From Hyparrhenia diplandra (Eukaryota; Streptophyta; Magnoliopsida; Poales; Poaceae), in contig JADLZK010009286.1 in NCBI GenBank assembly GCA_015847255.1, positions 80,826 to 144,825 on the forward strand: a stretch of 64,000 bases of DNA, given 5' to 3'. The stretch's first letter is position 1, and the number at the start of each line of letters is the position of its first letter. Under the pieces are notes generated by a model. The model was not told the origin of the DNA, did not search any database, and saw only the letters and a list, made by a program, of their open reading frames with translations. This document shows, piece after piece, positions 1-10,539 of this stretch. Both the position numbers and the translations under genes were made by a program.

Positions 1-3000
1 GCGATTCGGCGAATTGTCCTACTTCTTCTGGGACCTCCTCTTGCTGCACTTCTAGATGTGGACCTCTCCTTTTCCATTTGCTTCTCGTGCTCTCTCTTTC
101 CTTCGATCCAATTCATGAATGTGTATGCAAAGATGAATATTAAGGAATGCACAATTGACAAGGAATGGATGAATGCATTATGATGTATGATATTAGTAAG
201 TGCATATCTCTTACGCAAAAATACAATTATAACTACATAAGAAACCCTAATAATCTACATCAAGCAAAACACCTAATTCACTAATCACTAGAAAAATGAC
301 AGCTAGACATGCTATCAGTAAAATAGTCACACGAGGGAGTTCTATAACTCCAAATGCAGCAAACAAATATTCGATTTGAAAATCTAACAAAATTATCTAC
401 AAATCATTCAATACACTCTCAACCGATTCCAACATCTACAAGCCTCGAAAAACAGCAAAAACAAAGACTCGTTTCTAACCTATCAAGCAACATGCAACTC
501 TTATAACTTGCAAACTATTTATGCAAACCTTACCAAACTTTACCAGCACGCTTAAACAAGTCATAATCTATCAAATAAACCTACTTTGGACAAGCCAAAA
601 GATAAACTAATACACATGAAATGACATTCCCTATATAAACACTATATATGCACACTTAAATTATAAAGCTAGCATTATACTAGTTTACCAAAAACACAAT
701 ACTATCAAACTAAGCATATCAACAGGTCCTAATCATGCTAGGAACAAATAGTATATCAACCAAAACATATTACCCTAACATAAATATGCATTTCTAGGAT
801 GTTTTCCATGCAACACAACTATGATAAATATGCAAACACCTTAGAAAACTCTACAAAAATTACAGGAGCATTCTCTTGGTCTAACATGCCTATCATAAAA
901 ATTTCATGGCAAAATCATGCATATACTGCCCTACACAAAAATGACATGCTAGCACCAACACTTGGCATGAAAATACTTTGTACTATGAAAAGTATGAAAC
1001 TACCTAACCATGAGCATAAAAAGCTACATAACAGTAACAAATGCATGTACAAAAAATTATCATGGCAAAAACCCTAGTAATTATTTTTCTATGAATTTCC
1101 TAAGAAAGCATGGTAAATAGCACATAAATCAAAAATGATATTTCCACCACAGAACCTAGGGTCAAACATATTTTTCCCATGATGTACATCACAAAACATG
1201 AACATTTTTACAGGGACCACTATTTTTTATCGTGCACCAAAAGTAAGATATGCATTTATCTATTTTCATGGCATTTACTAGCATAAACATAAATAAATAT
1301 AAAATCTACCAGAAAATGCCATATAATATTTTTCTATCATAGATCGAGCATAAAAAGCACAACAAAATTTGTCTCACTCAATTCGAGCTAAAATGACCGA
1401 AGTTTTGGATTTTACAAGACATGCATGCAATTTTGGAAAATAAAACAATAAAGGATATTTGTTTCGGCACATTTGGGGCCCGCTTCGTCGCTGACTCGAG
1501 GAAGCGAGGCTGGCGCTGGCACGGCAGATCTTCGTGCCGTCGGTGATCCTCCCGGTGGCGAGGGCACCTACGGACTCACCGACGAGACGGATGGATTGGT
1601 GGCCAAAACCCGCACTAAAACGGACGTTGGCGCGGTCGACGGCGGGGCGGCGGCGGGCGGCGCTTGCATGGCGGCGGATCCGCCGTTCCGGGCGTGAGGC
1701 GGTCAGCGAGGCGAGCATGGGTCGGCGAGGTCAAGGAGGACTTGATCCACTGGTTGGTGGGTAGGGACGGCGGCGGGCGGTGTTCGACGGCGTGCATGCG
1801 GGGCGCGGTGGCGCTGCTTCGCGGGCGAGCAGCCGCGCTCCGGCGAAAGCCGGAGGCCGGATGACGTGATTGGCGAGGGTTCCACCAGCAAAGAGACCAA
1901 GGCGGACTCGGTGCCGCATCGAGGACGGGAGGTGGCCGGAGCGTAGCTGGCCACGTGAGGCCGAGCACGGGCGGCGCTCTCCGGACGGCGGCGTGACGGA
2001 AACTTGCCGGTGGTTATGGGCCGTGGGGTTTGGGCCCCGGGTGGTCGTGGAGGTAGAGGGCGAGGTGGATGTGCTCGGGGACGGCTAGAGCGAGCTAAGA
2101 CGCCGGCGTGTGGTGGTGGTTTGCGCGGTGACGGGCGAAGCTCGCCAAGGTGGCCAAAATTCTGGGCGACGAGGAAACCGACCAATTGGCCCTCGCCTTT
2201 GGTCGGTTTTGGGCAATGGACGAGGATGAGGAGGTGCGGGGCGAGCCGGGCGAGGCTGCGGATAGCTTGGACGGGCGGCGGAGCAGCGGTGACGAGCCGG
2301 GCGGCGACGAGCGCCGGCAATGGCGGGCGGCTTCGCTGCTCGCGTTCCTTCGAGGCAAAGGGAAAGGAGGGGCAGGGGGATCGATGGCTTGGCAAGCACG
2401 GGGCGTGCTTGCCCTCTTCTACAAGGCGTCGTGGAAGGAAACGTCGAGGGTGCAGCGGCGTCGCCACGCGGCGTCGCGGCGCATTGCACGTCATGACAAC
2501 GGTGGCGGCCGAGTCTTTAGAGACGGTCAAGGTCAAAGCGCCACTAAAACTCATTTTCAAAACAAAAACCAAACTTTCGCCCAAAACCTCGAGATACATG
2601 CAAAACTAGCCAAAGCCCATATTGAATGAAATGTTCTTTATAAAATTTTGAGCATTTCATCTATAACAAGTTTTGGCTAGTTTGGCCTAGATTAGAAACT
2701 ACGAGCAGTCGAAGCACAACTACTCCGAGGTCAAAGTAAACCCTAATTTCATGTTCGAACCAAACAAATTCTGACTTTTCGAACATGATCCACCCAATTT
2801 CATGAAACGAACCTATAACACCTTTTTGTCCTACATGAAATTATCTACACTTTTCATGAATGGTGCACACACATGCAAAAAAACTTTAGCTAGGACTTTT
2901 AAGCAGAACAAGACAAAACACTTTCATGGTCAAACTAGGTCAAATCAAGTCAAACTACTTTTGTAAACCCTAATTAGAAGACATGACCAACATCAACCTT

Positions 3001-3206
3001 GCTCTAATACATCTCATAAACATAGCTAAGGATGATTAGAGGTCAAACAACTAATTATGCAAGCATTTCATACATAAAATGACATGACAAAGCATCACAT
3101 GCAATGAGAAGCAAAACATGATATAAATGATAGATGCATGTATGCTAATGATGCTTAGGGTATGAAATGCATATGCTAATGACATGATTAACACCAGGGT
3201 GTTACA
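1..3206 (-). mobile_element. Long LTR, probably Ty3-gypsy, partial, minus strand
   Basis: On the minus strand the sequence opens at 3206 with TGTAACACCCTGGTG, the usual start of many grass gypsy LTRs, and runs leftward without a recognisable end before the window edge. It is AT-rich at both flanks (about 130-1440 and 2600-3206), with many ATGCA/CATGC words, and has a very GC-rich core at about 1450-2530. Both strands of that core show long open frames full of Pro, Arg and Ala, which I read as compositional artefacts. No protease, RT or integrase motif is visible. Its right border cuts the copia remnant at 3207, so it inserted later. The class call rests on the terminus and composition only. 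Confidence 0.5.
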
Positions 3207-3869
3207 TGGTGCGGGGCTGAATCACCTGCAGATCGCGACACGCCTTTGCACGGGCAGGCGGCTAGGAGGCAAGAAGACAAGCGTCGCAGTACCAAGACCG
3301 CCGCCGACACCCAAATCTGGCTGGGACGCGGTGCCCCTATAGAAGATCCCATCGGTGAAAGGGTGTTGAGGGTTGGCCCACCAGCAGACAACGCGGTGGT
3401 GGGAGTTGAGTGATCACCGCCGTGGCCCGGGCGCCACCCCGTGGACACCGCCCCATCGCCGATGCCATCATAAGATGGGCTTGACGGCGAGAGGGCAAAG
3501 ATCCATGGCTGCGGTGGCGCCGGGCGGTGGAGCAGATGGTCGCATGCCCCTGAACGTCGGCACCGTTGGCTGCATGTCGAGGAATGGCAGCGGCGTCGGG
3601 CCATAACCTGGCCACCCATAGGGAAGGGCCCCGCGGGGAGGCCGCGGCCGCCATCCGCGGAGATGTCGTCCATATGGCACTGCGGAGATGTTGTCCATAT
3701 GGCGCTGCGGGTTCTCGAGAAGTTCGGGATTGACGCCGTGAGTTGCTCGCTGGTCATGTTGGGGACGATCGCCAGCGGCGTCGGTGGCTGGGAGGCGGGC
3801 GGCGGGAAGCGGATGAATGGCGATGAACTCATGGTGGCCGGAGGAGGATTAGATGGCCTGATACCAAAT
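3207..3869 (-). mobile_element. Copia-type internal remnant with primer-binding site
   Basis: This is GC-rich sequence between the gypsy-type LTR and the copia LTR. Next to the LTR at 3870, the minus strand reads TGGTATCAGGCC (about 3855-3866), a primer-binding site of the initiator-Met tRNA type used by copia elements. Just downstream on the minus strand a frame of about 214 codons starts at 3832 and runs to the cut at the gypsy-type LTR. It could be the beginning of a gag, but I see no zinc knuckle or other diagnostic motif. The rest of the element is missing, cut off by the later insertion on the left. Confidence 0.5.
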
Positions 3870-4152
3870 TGTTATGAACGTGGTTAGGCTGAGGGAATTG
3901 TGAGGGAGGAAGAGAGGCGGCTGAGGGCTGCTATGCTACAGGATCGCGCTGCTACAGTGTCGCAGTTACTGTGCACGTGGGAGAGAGGCAGGAGAGCTAG
4001 CAGCGGCTAGGGTTTGGAAGCACTAGGAACGCCGGCTGCGGGGCTCTGCCCACGGCCGGCAAGAGAGAAGGGATTTCCTTCTAATCTCTTGCTTGATTTA
4101 GATTGATACATGTCCTCCCATTATATAGAGGGGGTTGACTTGGCCTCTAACA
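3870..4152 (-). mobile_element. Copia-type 5' LTR, minus strand, 283 bp
   Basis: The segment is bounded by TGTTATGAACG at 3870 and ...GCCTCTAACA at 4152, giving the TGTTA/TAACA inverted ends of copia LTRs. An initiator-Met-type primer-binding site lies directly outside its left border. On the minus strand a TATA-like CTATATAA lies at about 4124-4131, where a U3 promoter is expected; it drives leftward, away from the gene relic. The right border sits 14 bases from the splice acceptor of an ankyrin exon of the acyltransferase copy. The matching 3' LTR is not in the window, so a target duplication cannot be checked. Confidence 0.6.
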
Positions 4153-4166
4153 ATGATGTTGTTCAG

Positions 4167-7100
4167 GTTGTACCGCTTTACAGGGCTGCTATAAGAGGGA
4201 ATTTGGAGGTTTGCACAGTTCTTGTACATACTGGTACGAAGGAAGAACTCACACTTAAAGACAGTGGTGGGTAACTCCTGTGCAACTTGCAGCAGAAAAA
4301 GGTCATCGGCATCTTTCCAATATCCTTGTACGTTTCCCCTGGCATTCTTATTTACCTATTAATAATGAACCTCTTTCTCCTCCTGAGATATCATGCTGCA
4401 TGCCACCATTCAATCTTCTCATACACCAGTGTATCTAGGTTTCTGCTGTTGTAAATGATTACAATGGCATGCCTTCAATGACGTATTCTTTCCCCTATTC
4501 ACCCATTTTCTTTCCTCCCCTGTTTTGATGTTTGTTCTCCAAATATTCTTCTGGTGTGTGTTTTAGGTACTCACCTTTTCAACCCCACTAACAGAATAAT
4601 TTGTCTGCTTGTAGTGTAATGCTACAAAAGTAAGCTTTGAAGACAAGTTCTTCCCTAGGAAATCGAAGAAAATTGGATACGCACCTTTCTTGTTTGCTTA
4701 TCTTGTCATCTGCCTCATCCTTTTCCTAAACTCAATTGTATTTGGTGAGCATTTTTGGGAATTTTTGTTGTTTATATCAGAATTAGGGATCTTTTTTTTT
4801 TCAACAGACCTGATCATAAAATCTCTGCAACACCTAATTTTTCTAGGATCACTGCTACTGCTGGTCTTTGGTCCTGGGCTGCTGTATCACTTTTCTTTGC
4901 ATCACAAGTACAGTTCTACAGAGTTAGCAGGTAGCTTATGTTACATATTTGTTTATCATATGATGACACCATTTATGTGCACGTTTTGCAATTTCCTGAC
5001 ATGCTATATCTTTTTGGTCTTTGTACATTAAATAGCTATAATAATACCATAATGTGTATAGCCACTAAAAAAAGATGACTCACTGTTGGGTAAAATGAAA
5101 GTGTGATGAGGGTATGAGATTCACGGGAAGAAATTTGGCCATGCATTTGATGCATTACTGCTAGCGTGGAAAATCTCCATTTTAAAGTCTTAATCTCAGC
5201 ATCTGAACATCAACTTTCATAAGATCAGCAGATTATTCTGTTCTCATATGGTCCCTGCTCCATGCTTAAGGTTTGTGTTCTTTTGCTGTTCTGACAGAAA
5301 AAATCCTGGCTACATTAAGGCAAATTCCAAGCGATCTTATCCGAAGGTAAAAAAAAAAGTTCTACCACTGTTGTTCAAAGGAATGTTTCTACAAATGTGC
5401 TTGAAGGAACTGCCTTGGATCAATATTTATAGAATCTTGCTATGTCATTTCAAGGAACAGATAAACATGTTCCTTCAGTTTGTAGTTGATACCATATTAT
5501 GATACTACAGTATATGGAAGCTAGGAGTTTATGGGCCTATTTTCACCTATCTTTTGGTATTGTGACCAGCTGAAGTCCTGCAGTCAACATTTTGAAGACT
5601 GACTAAACATCATTTGGTAAATATGACGATTAGTGCTTTAATTACAGGAGCCGCTTATGGAAATTGATCTTACCAATTCCTCTACTTGGACTGGCAATTG
5701 GTCTCAGCTGTGCACCACTTGCAGGGTACTAGGGAAAACTCTTCATTATTATTCTCACTTCTGCGACCTTACCAACTATGTTTATTTTTACTGAATGTGT
5801 AACCTTACCAGATAATTCGACCTATGCGCTCCAAACATTGTCCAACTTGTAAGCATTGTGTTGAGCAGTTTGACCATCACTGTGTTAGCAACATTCTTGA
5901 GTTCCGCTTAGGAAACGGGCTTTGATACCATGTGAGAAAGGAGGGAACGAGATGCCCTTCCTGGGTCTCAGTTGCATGTTAATATAGGCACGGGAACAAC
6001 CCCTGGCGTGGTGTACAAGTCAAGAGATTACACAACCGATTACCCTAGGTACAAGTCATCTACTTGTGTTACAAGAACAAGTTACAGGATAGAATCAACT
6101 AACTAACAATGCTAGAGATATCCTATCCGGTGCAATGTACAACGATATGTTATATCGCTAACACACTGCCCATGCATATCAAACTTGTTGGAAAGGTATA
6201 AACATTAATTTGTGCATCTCGAATTTTCTATTGTTGTGCATTAACCGCCTGTTCTGCTGTTCCAATTGTTTTAGGAAACATGTTCTGGCTAGGCACTAAT
6301 ATTGGGTACTAAGTTTATTCTATGGAAGAATGCTCATTGCTAATGGGAATACACAGTTACTCGATGCTTAGTATTGACATAATTGTGTGTTCACTTGCAT
6401 TTTACATTTTGAAATCTTACTGTAATAAGTATTCAGACTGTCGGCTTGAACCTCATCATGCGCTCCAAACATACATGTTCGTATTCAATTTTATTCTGCA
6501 TGCAACTCATGGAAACTGACAAATTTTCCATATCATTCTCCTAATTCGAGCATTCAGATATCTTATATTACGTTGTTTATGACTAGGATTAATATCATAG
6601 GAAATTATGTCATTAAAAATTTAACGGTATCAGTTTTGTACTGTAAGAATTTGTTAACAAATTTATTGGCAGAAAAATTTCTTTGGATGAGGATAGCTAC
6701 ATCCTTTTTTGGGTGCTGCTGTTGGATTCCACAGTAAGAACGTCTTTAAACAATTCTCTTTATTATTTTTTCTTTGCTTCAAGATGTATTAACATGTTGA
6801 GGACATTTAATGCCAGGACTTTGGATAGAGCCTGTTATACTCTCATCTTCAGAAACATGGATGCATTTCATGCTGACAAAGCATCCTGGTGCTTTATTGT
6901 TCATGTTTCTGGATGTCTTTTTTTTTGTTAACTGGAGCTCTTATTCTGACTGGAGCACAAGCTGTACAGGTAATTTTTCTGCCCAATGTTAGTATCTGCA
7001 TATTCTCAACAAACACTCCTGGGTTATCAGAGCAGCATTCTATTTGCCTCAATGCTGTATGATCAAGTTGTGGTCTCAAATTGTCATCTAATGCTCTGTT

Positions 7101-7608
7101 ACGTACTTGGATATGGGGAATAGTAAATAAGCATACATTTTCTATTTTGTGCCTTGTAAGATTTGATTTGAAGCTGTGCTGTTTAGGGAGTATGTTTCTA
7201 TCATTGTGAAATCACACAGCACTTCACAATTTCGTTGAACTCACATGTTGCTAGAAGTAGCAAAATTGAAGTTAGGCCACATGCCCACAATGAATGTTGG
7301 TTTCAGTGGGTTTATTATCATAACGTGTATGCTTCATCCATTTATTGCAGATAGCACGGAACATGACAACTAATGAGGTAGCGAATCGATCTCGCTACAC
7401 ATACCTTCGAGGGCCTGATGGGCGTTTCAGAAATACTTACAGTCGAGGTTGCCAGAGGAACTGCACTGATTTTCTTATCAGTGGATACAGCAATGGTGAG
7501 GAGATCGCACATGGCCAACCCTTCAACAAACAGTACAGGGAAGATAGTGGTACTGATCGACAAAACCAAAGTTTAGTGACAGATTATATGCCCAAGATCC
7601 CTGAATAG
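4167..7608 (+). pseudogene. Ankyrin-DHHC protein S-acyltransferase, TIP1-like, 5'-truncated and interrupted
   Basis: Protein S-acyltransferases attach palmitate to cysteines of membrane-associated proteins. The plant TIP1 type joins ankyrin repeats to a multi-pass DHHC domain in Golgi and endosomal membranes. Exons with GT/AG borders can be followed: 4167-4327 (ankyrin, AAIRGNLEVCTVLVHTG), 4614-4744 and 4808-4930 (membrane spans), 5298-5346 (RKNPGYIKANSKRSYPK), 5648-5725 (GNWSQLCTTCR), 5812-5882 plus 6164-6195 (zinc-binding CRD and DHHC), about 6673-6733, 6817-6969 (last spans), and 7351-7608 (ARNMTTNEVANRSRYTYLRG, the TIP1 C-terminal signature). Retained introns mean a genomic, not retroposed, copy. 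The N-terminal ankyrin part is absent. There is a frameshift after KDSGG near 4272, a frame break in the poly-T near 6920, an LTR insertion in DHHC, and the exon at 6673 is badly decayed. It cannot encode an active enzyme. Confidence 0.85.
5883..6163 (-). mobile_element. Solo-LTR-like insertion (281 bp) inside the DHHC codons
   Basis: The element begins TGTTAGC and ends GCTAACA, perfect 7-bp inverted ends of the LTR type. It is flanked by the 5-bp direct repeat CACTG (5878-5882 and 6164-6168). Joining the flanks restores an ordinary DHHC-CP reading. Internally, TTTGATACCATG (about 5921-5932) is the reverse complement of an initiator-Met primer-binding site next to a possible shorter LTR border. 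It may therefore be a SMART/TRIM-like miniature element and not a simple solo LTR. The left junction read-through gives DHHC followed by 14 unrelated residues and a stop at about 5922. Confidence 0.8.
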
Positions 7609-9590
7609 CACATGCTTTCATCTTAGTGCTCTGAATACTTCAGTTTGTTTAGACTTGGATTGACAATGGTGTGAAGAGCGACTTACTTGGGTGAGTGGGT
7701 GGCACCCCTTCATACAGGTCTTTAGACGGTGCTGTGGATCGTGGAATTGTTTGATACTGTAGATTGTTCGCATGTGTGGGTGTGCAGTATGTTACCTTTT
7801 CCTGGCTACGACTTTGTTAGGACAAGTCATCTGTTTATGTTGTCGAGATGAGTTCTGATTGAGTGGTAGATATGAGTGCAGGTTTTATGATCTCTGTAGT
7901 AAATTGAATTCACAATCTTACTGAATTCACGAAATATACAGGGGGCAACAGGGCGAGTATAAGAATGCACCATATTCTGGATTTTCTTTGTCTTGTATTA
8001 ACAATACGGCGAAGGTTGTCCTGCCAACAGCAGACATGAAACTGCAAAAATCAAATGGCACATCTTGCGGCTTTTGATGCGAGACAAAGCCAGACTACCT
8101 CTCTACTTGAATATGATGGAATGGAGCAATTGAAAGTTTGCTCGAATACTTGGGCTCTAGCTCATTCATTCAATAACTCCCTGCTAGAATGCATGTAGGT
8201 ACTAAACGGAACCTGAGATTGAGTCACGGCCACATGCCTCTTTGGCACTGCCATTAAGACCCTCTTTTCTTTGGGTTTGTTTCATCTAAAAACGGCTTGG
8301 TTCTATCTTTTTTTTTTTGGGTAATAAAAGCAGTTCTCTGGTGAATCCAAAACTATTTTGAAAAAAAGGTTTGGAAAAACAATTCTTCAATTTACGAGGA
8401 ATTTGTGGAAGAGATCAAATGTAAAGTAAAATATGCCCTTGTTTATTTTTTGACTTTGTTTCTATAGACAAGTGGTTAGTGGCACGTTGGTTGTACTTTA
8501 CTCGAACCTGATGACCACTTCTATGTTTAGGCCTTTTTGGATGTATTCGGTTTAGCATCAATGTACATATGTGTTTGGGTGAATTGTGGTGTAATTTTAT
8601 TAAGTTCCACTTCAATTCACCCAACACGTGGATTGATGTCCTTCAGAGCATGGAGATCACATATGAGCTAGGGAAGTCATGTTTCTGAGGTTTCGGCTTC
8701 CTACGAAAACATAATTACGATTTCATTAGTTTTTAGCTTTACGAGCTATTCCTCTTGTGCAGGGTTTGTTAGGGCTTCTAGTGAAGCCGATGGAGAAGTT
8801 TCAAGTTTCAACCAAAGAAAGCCATGTCAAGCCTCTAGTGTGTCATTTTTCTATATGAGAATAAGAAACACTCGGTCTAAAGTAATAATGCAATAATAAA
8901 ACAATGTTAATAAGGACACAAACTCTTTTGGTCATTTCATGATTAACGTAAGACGTCTGTAAAAGACACTAGGTAGATATATAGCTGCTCTGCGTATCCT
9001 CATACTACTAAAAAACGTAACGTAAAAAAAAAATAGAGAGAAATTGAAAACAGAATATGTTATAAATATGTTTCTTATTTTTTTGTTAGGTCTGCATCCA
9101 TGGCCCAGCCCAGCCCAGCCCATCAAGCCTAGCCCATGTACAATGTTGATCCAGAGCCGAAGTCATCACCATTTCTCAATGCTGGGTGGGCTATATATAA
9201 CGCATCGATGGAGGAAGGCATGCATCACCCAACCCAGGGGGCAGCGATTCTTGTTGTGGGTGGAGGGTGGTACACAAATCAGATCCGATAATTTAATTTT
9301 AAAAATGTTATGCAAAAACCTTTCAAATTGTTTACCAACTAATCAGCTAACTTTACAACACATCATGGTCAAACACTCAACAAATTAAACTCAAAGCTGA
9401 ACAACGAAAACGCACACGGTAACAAACCTGCGTTGCATTCAGGCCTTCAAAGCTCGTCCGTACGCTACATGTTAGAGATGCATGCATTATGATGTTGGCT
9501 ATATTTGCTTCAGTAGTTCAAAGAGAAGTATAATACGGAGTACTAAACAGTATAATGATGATTATTATTGTGTTAGACTTGATCGAGGGA
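7609..9590. other. No gene recognised
   Basis: AT-rich sequence 3' of the acyltransferase copy. The first few hundred bases resemble a 3' untranslated region. A short CCCAG repeat lies at about 9103-9122. I see no coding frame with recognisable content and no clear transposon ends. Confidence 0.5.
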
Positions 9591-9658
9591 AGGCTGTGTG
9601 TTTTAGTTATGATGTTGTGTCCTTTCCTCCAAGAAAACAGGAGACAATCGTCCTTATA

Positions 9659-9785
9659 CTCCCTCCATCCCAAATTATAAGTCATTCTAAGATTTTTTGG
9701 AGAGTATTTATTTCGGTCAAACTTTAGACGCTTTGACTCTTCCAAGTTGTTGGAATGACTTACAAAAATTTGGAAATAGAGGGAA
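9659..9785. mobile_element. Stowaway-type MITE, copy 1
   Basis: The 127-bp element starts CTCCCTCCATCCCAAATTAT and ends AATTTGGAAATAGAGGGAA. It is flanked by TA dinucleotides at 9657-9658 and 9786-9787. These are the termini and target of Tc1/mariner Stowaway elements, and the 13 outer bases are nearly inverted repeats. No coding capacity. Confidence 0.85.
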
Positions 9786-9880
9786 TACTTGTCTATATTA
9801 ATATATATGAAAGGCTGTGTGTTTTAGTTATGATATTGTTGTGTCCTTTCCTCGAAGAACAGGAGACAATCGTCCTTGTA

Positions 9881-9998
9881 CTCACTCTATTCCAAATTAT
9901 AAGTCATTCTAAGATTCTTAGAGAGTATTTATTTGGTTAACTTGAGATGCTTTGACTCTTCATTGTTAGAATGACTTACAATTTGGAAATAGAGGGAA
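9881..9998. mobile_element. Stowaway-type MITE, copy 2
   Basis: The 118-bp element starts CTCACTCTATTCCAAATTAT and ends AATTTGGAAATAGAGGGAA, with TA on both sides (9879-9880, 9999-10000). It is a diverged duplicate of the copy at 9659 and arose with its flanks, not by separate transposition. Confidence 0.8.
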
Positions 9999-10040
9999 TA
10001 CTTGTCTATATTAATATGTATAATACTGAAGTATCGCATC

Positions 10041-10346
10041 TTAACACATTATAACATGCTGCATACCTACAACCAAGTTTGGACCTTGCAATTTCTTGTT
10101 TGTAGCCACAACGATCAATTTATCCAGTGCATCCCAAAAGCACTGGACGACGTACTGTAACGGAACAAGGAATGTTAAAAAACCAACAAAACCACTTTGA
10201 GCGAAAGCCCAATTGAGTCGTGCTCTATTGGCTATTTCAATCATATGGAAATTCCACCTAACAGAGGGGTTGTGGGTCTTCTTCTCGCTTTGATTAATCC
10301 ATACCTGGGCCCTGGCATTATACGACGAGGATGTATAAAATATCAT
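10041..10346 (-). other. Unrecognised 101-codon open frame
   Basis: The minus-strand frame has ordinary amino-acid composition, unlike the Pro/Arg-rich spurious frames nearby. It contains a hydrophobic stretch (about residues 50-70, GFVGFLTFLVPLQYVV) after a polar segment with NPSVRWNFHMIEIANRARL. I do not recognise the family. It may be a relic of a longer coding region, since no promoter or splice partner is visible. A chance open frame is also possible. Confidence 0.25.
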
Positions 10347-10365
10347 GCGTATACTAGTGCACTGC

Positions 10366-10460
10366 CTTTTAATAATATATTGTTGATAAGTATAATTAAG
10401 ACATTAAAAAATCAAAGGAGTTTGTTACAATAATATAGTGAAAGGGACCAGGTTGCTCTC
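10366..10460. repeat. Dispersed repeat, copy A
   Basis: About 95 bp (GTTGATAAGTATAATTAAG ... AGGAGTTTGTTACAATAATA ... GGTTGCTCT) recurs in diverged form at about 16206-16300, on the other side of the P450 relic. Both copies have the same orientation. The class is unknown. Confidence 0.55.
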
Positions 10461-10539
10461 CTACGTAAGCTATTACTAATGCATTCATTAAGTTTTTTTT
10501 CATGACTCGTAAATCATGAGTAGTTATTTTTAATTCCTC

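Larger units (their letters stand above)
9591..10018. repeat. Tandem duplication, period 221 bp, including a Stowaway MITE
   Basis: Copy 1 (9591 to about 9806) and copy 2 (9812 to about 10018) share the leader AGGCTGTGTGTTTTAGTTAT, the motif GGAGACAATCGTCCTT, one Stowaway MITE each, and the tail CTTGTCTATATTAATAT. The MITE copies differ by substitutions and small indels, so the duplication is not recent. Because unique flank is duplicated with the MITE, this is a segmental tandem duplication and not two insertions. Confidence 0.85.

Noticed and set aside
1703..2599. Long minus-strand open frame of 298 codons, and overlapping plus-strand frames
   Set aside because: Very GC-rich sequence with long frames on both strands, Pro/Arg/Ala-dominated and no domain; expected by composition alone within an LTR.
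3188..3832. 214-codon minus-strand frame as a gene
   Set aside because: It crosses the border at 3206 between two transposons and shows no diagnostic motif; at most the start of a copia gag.
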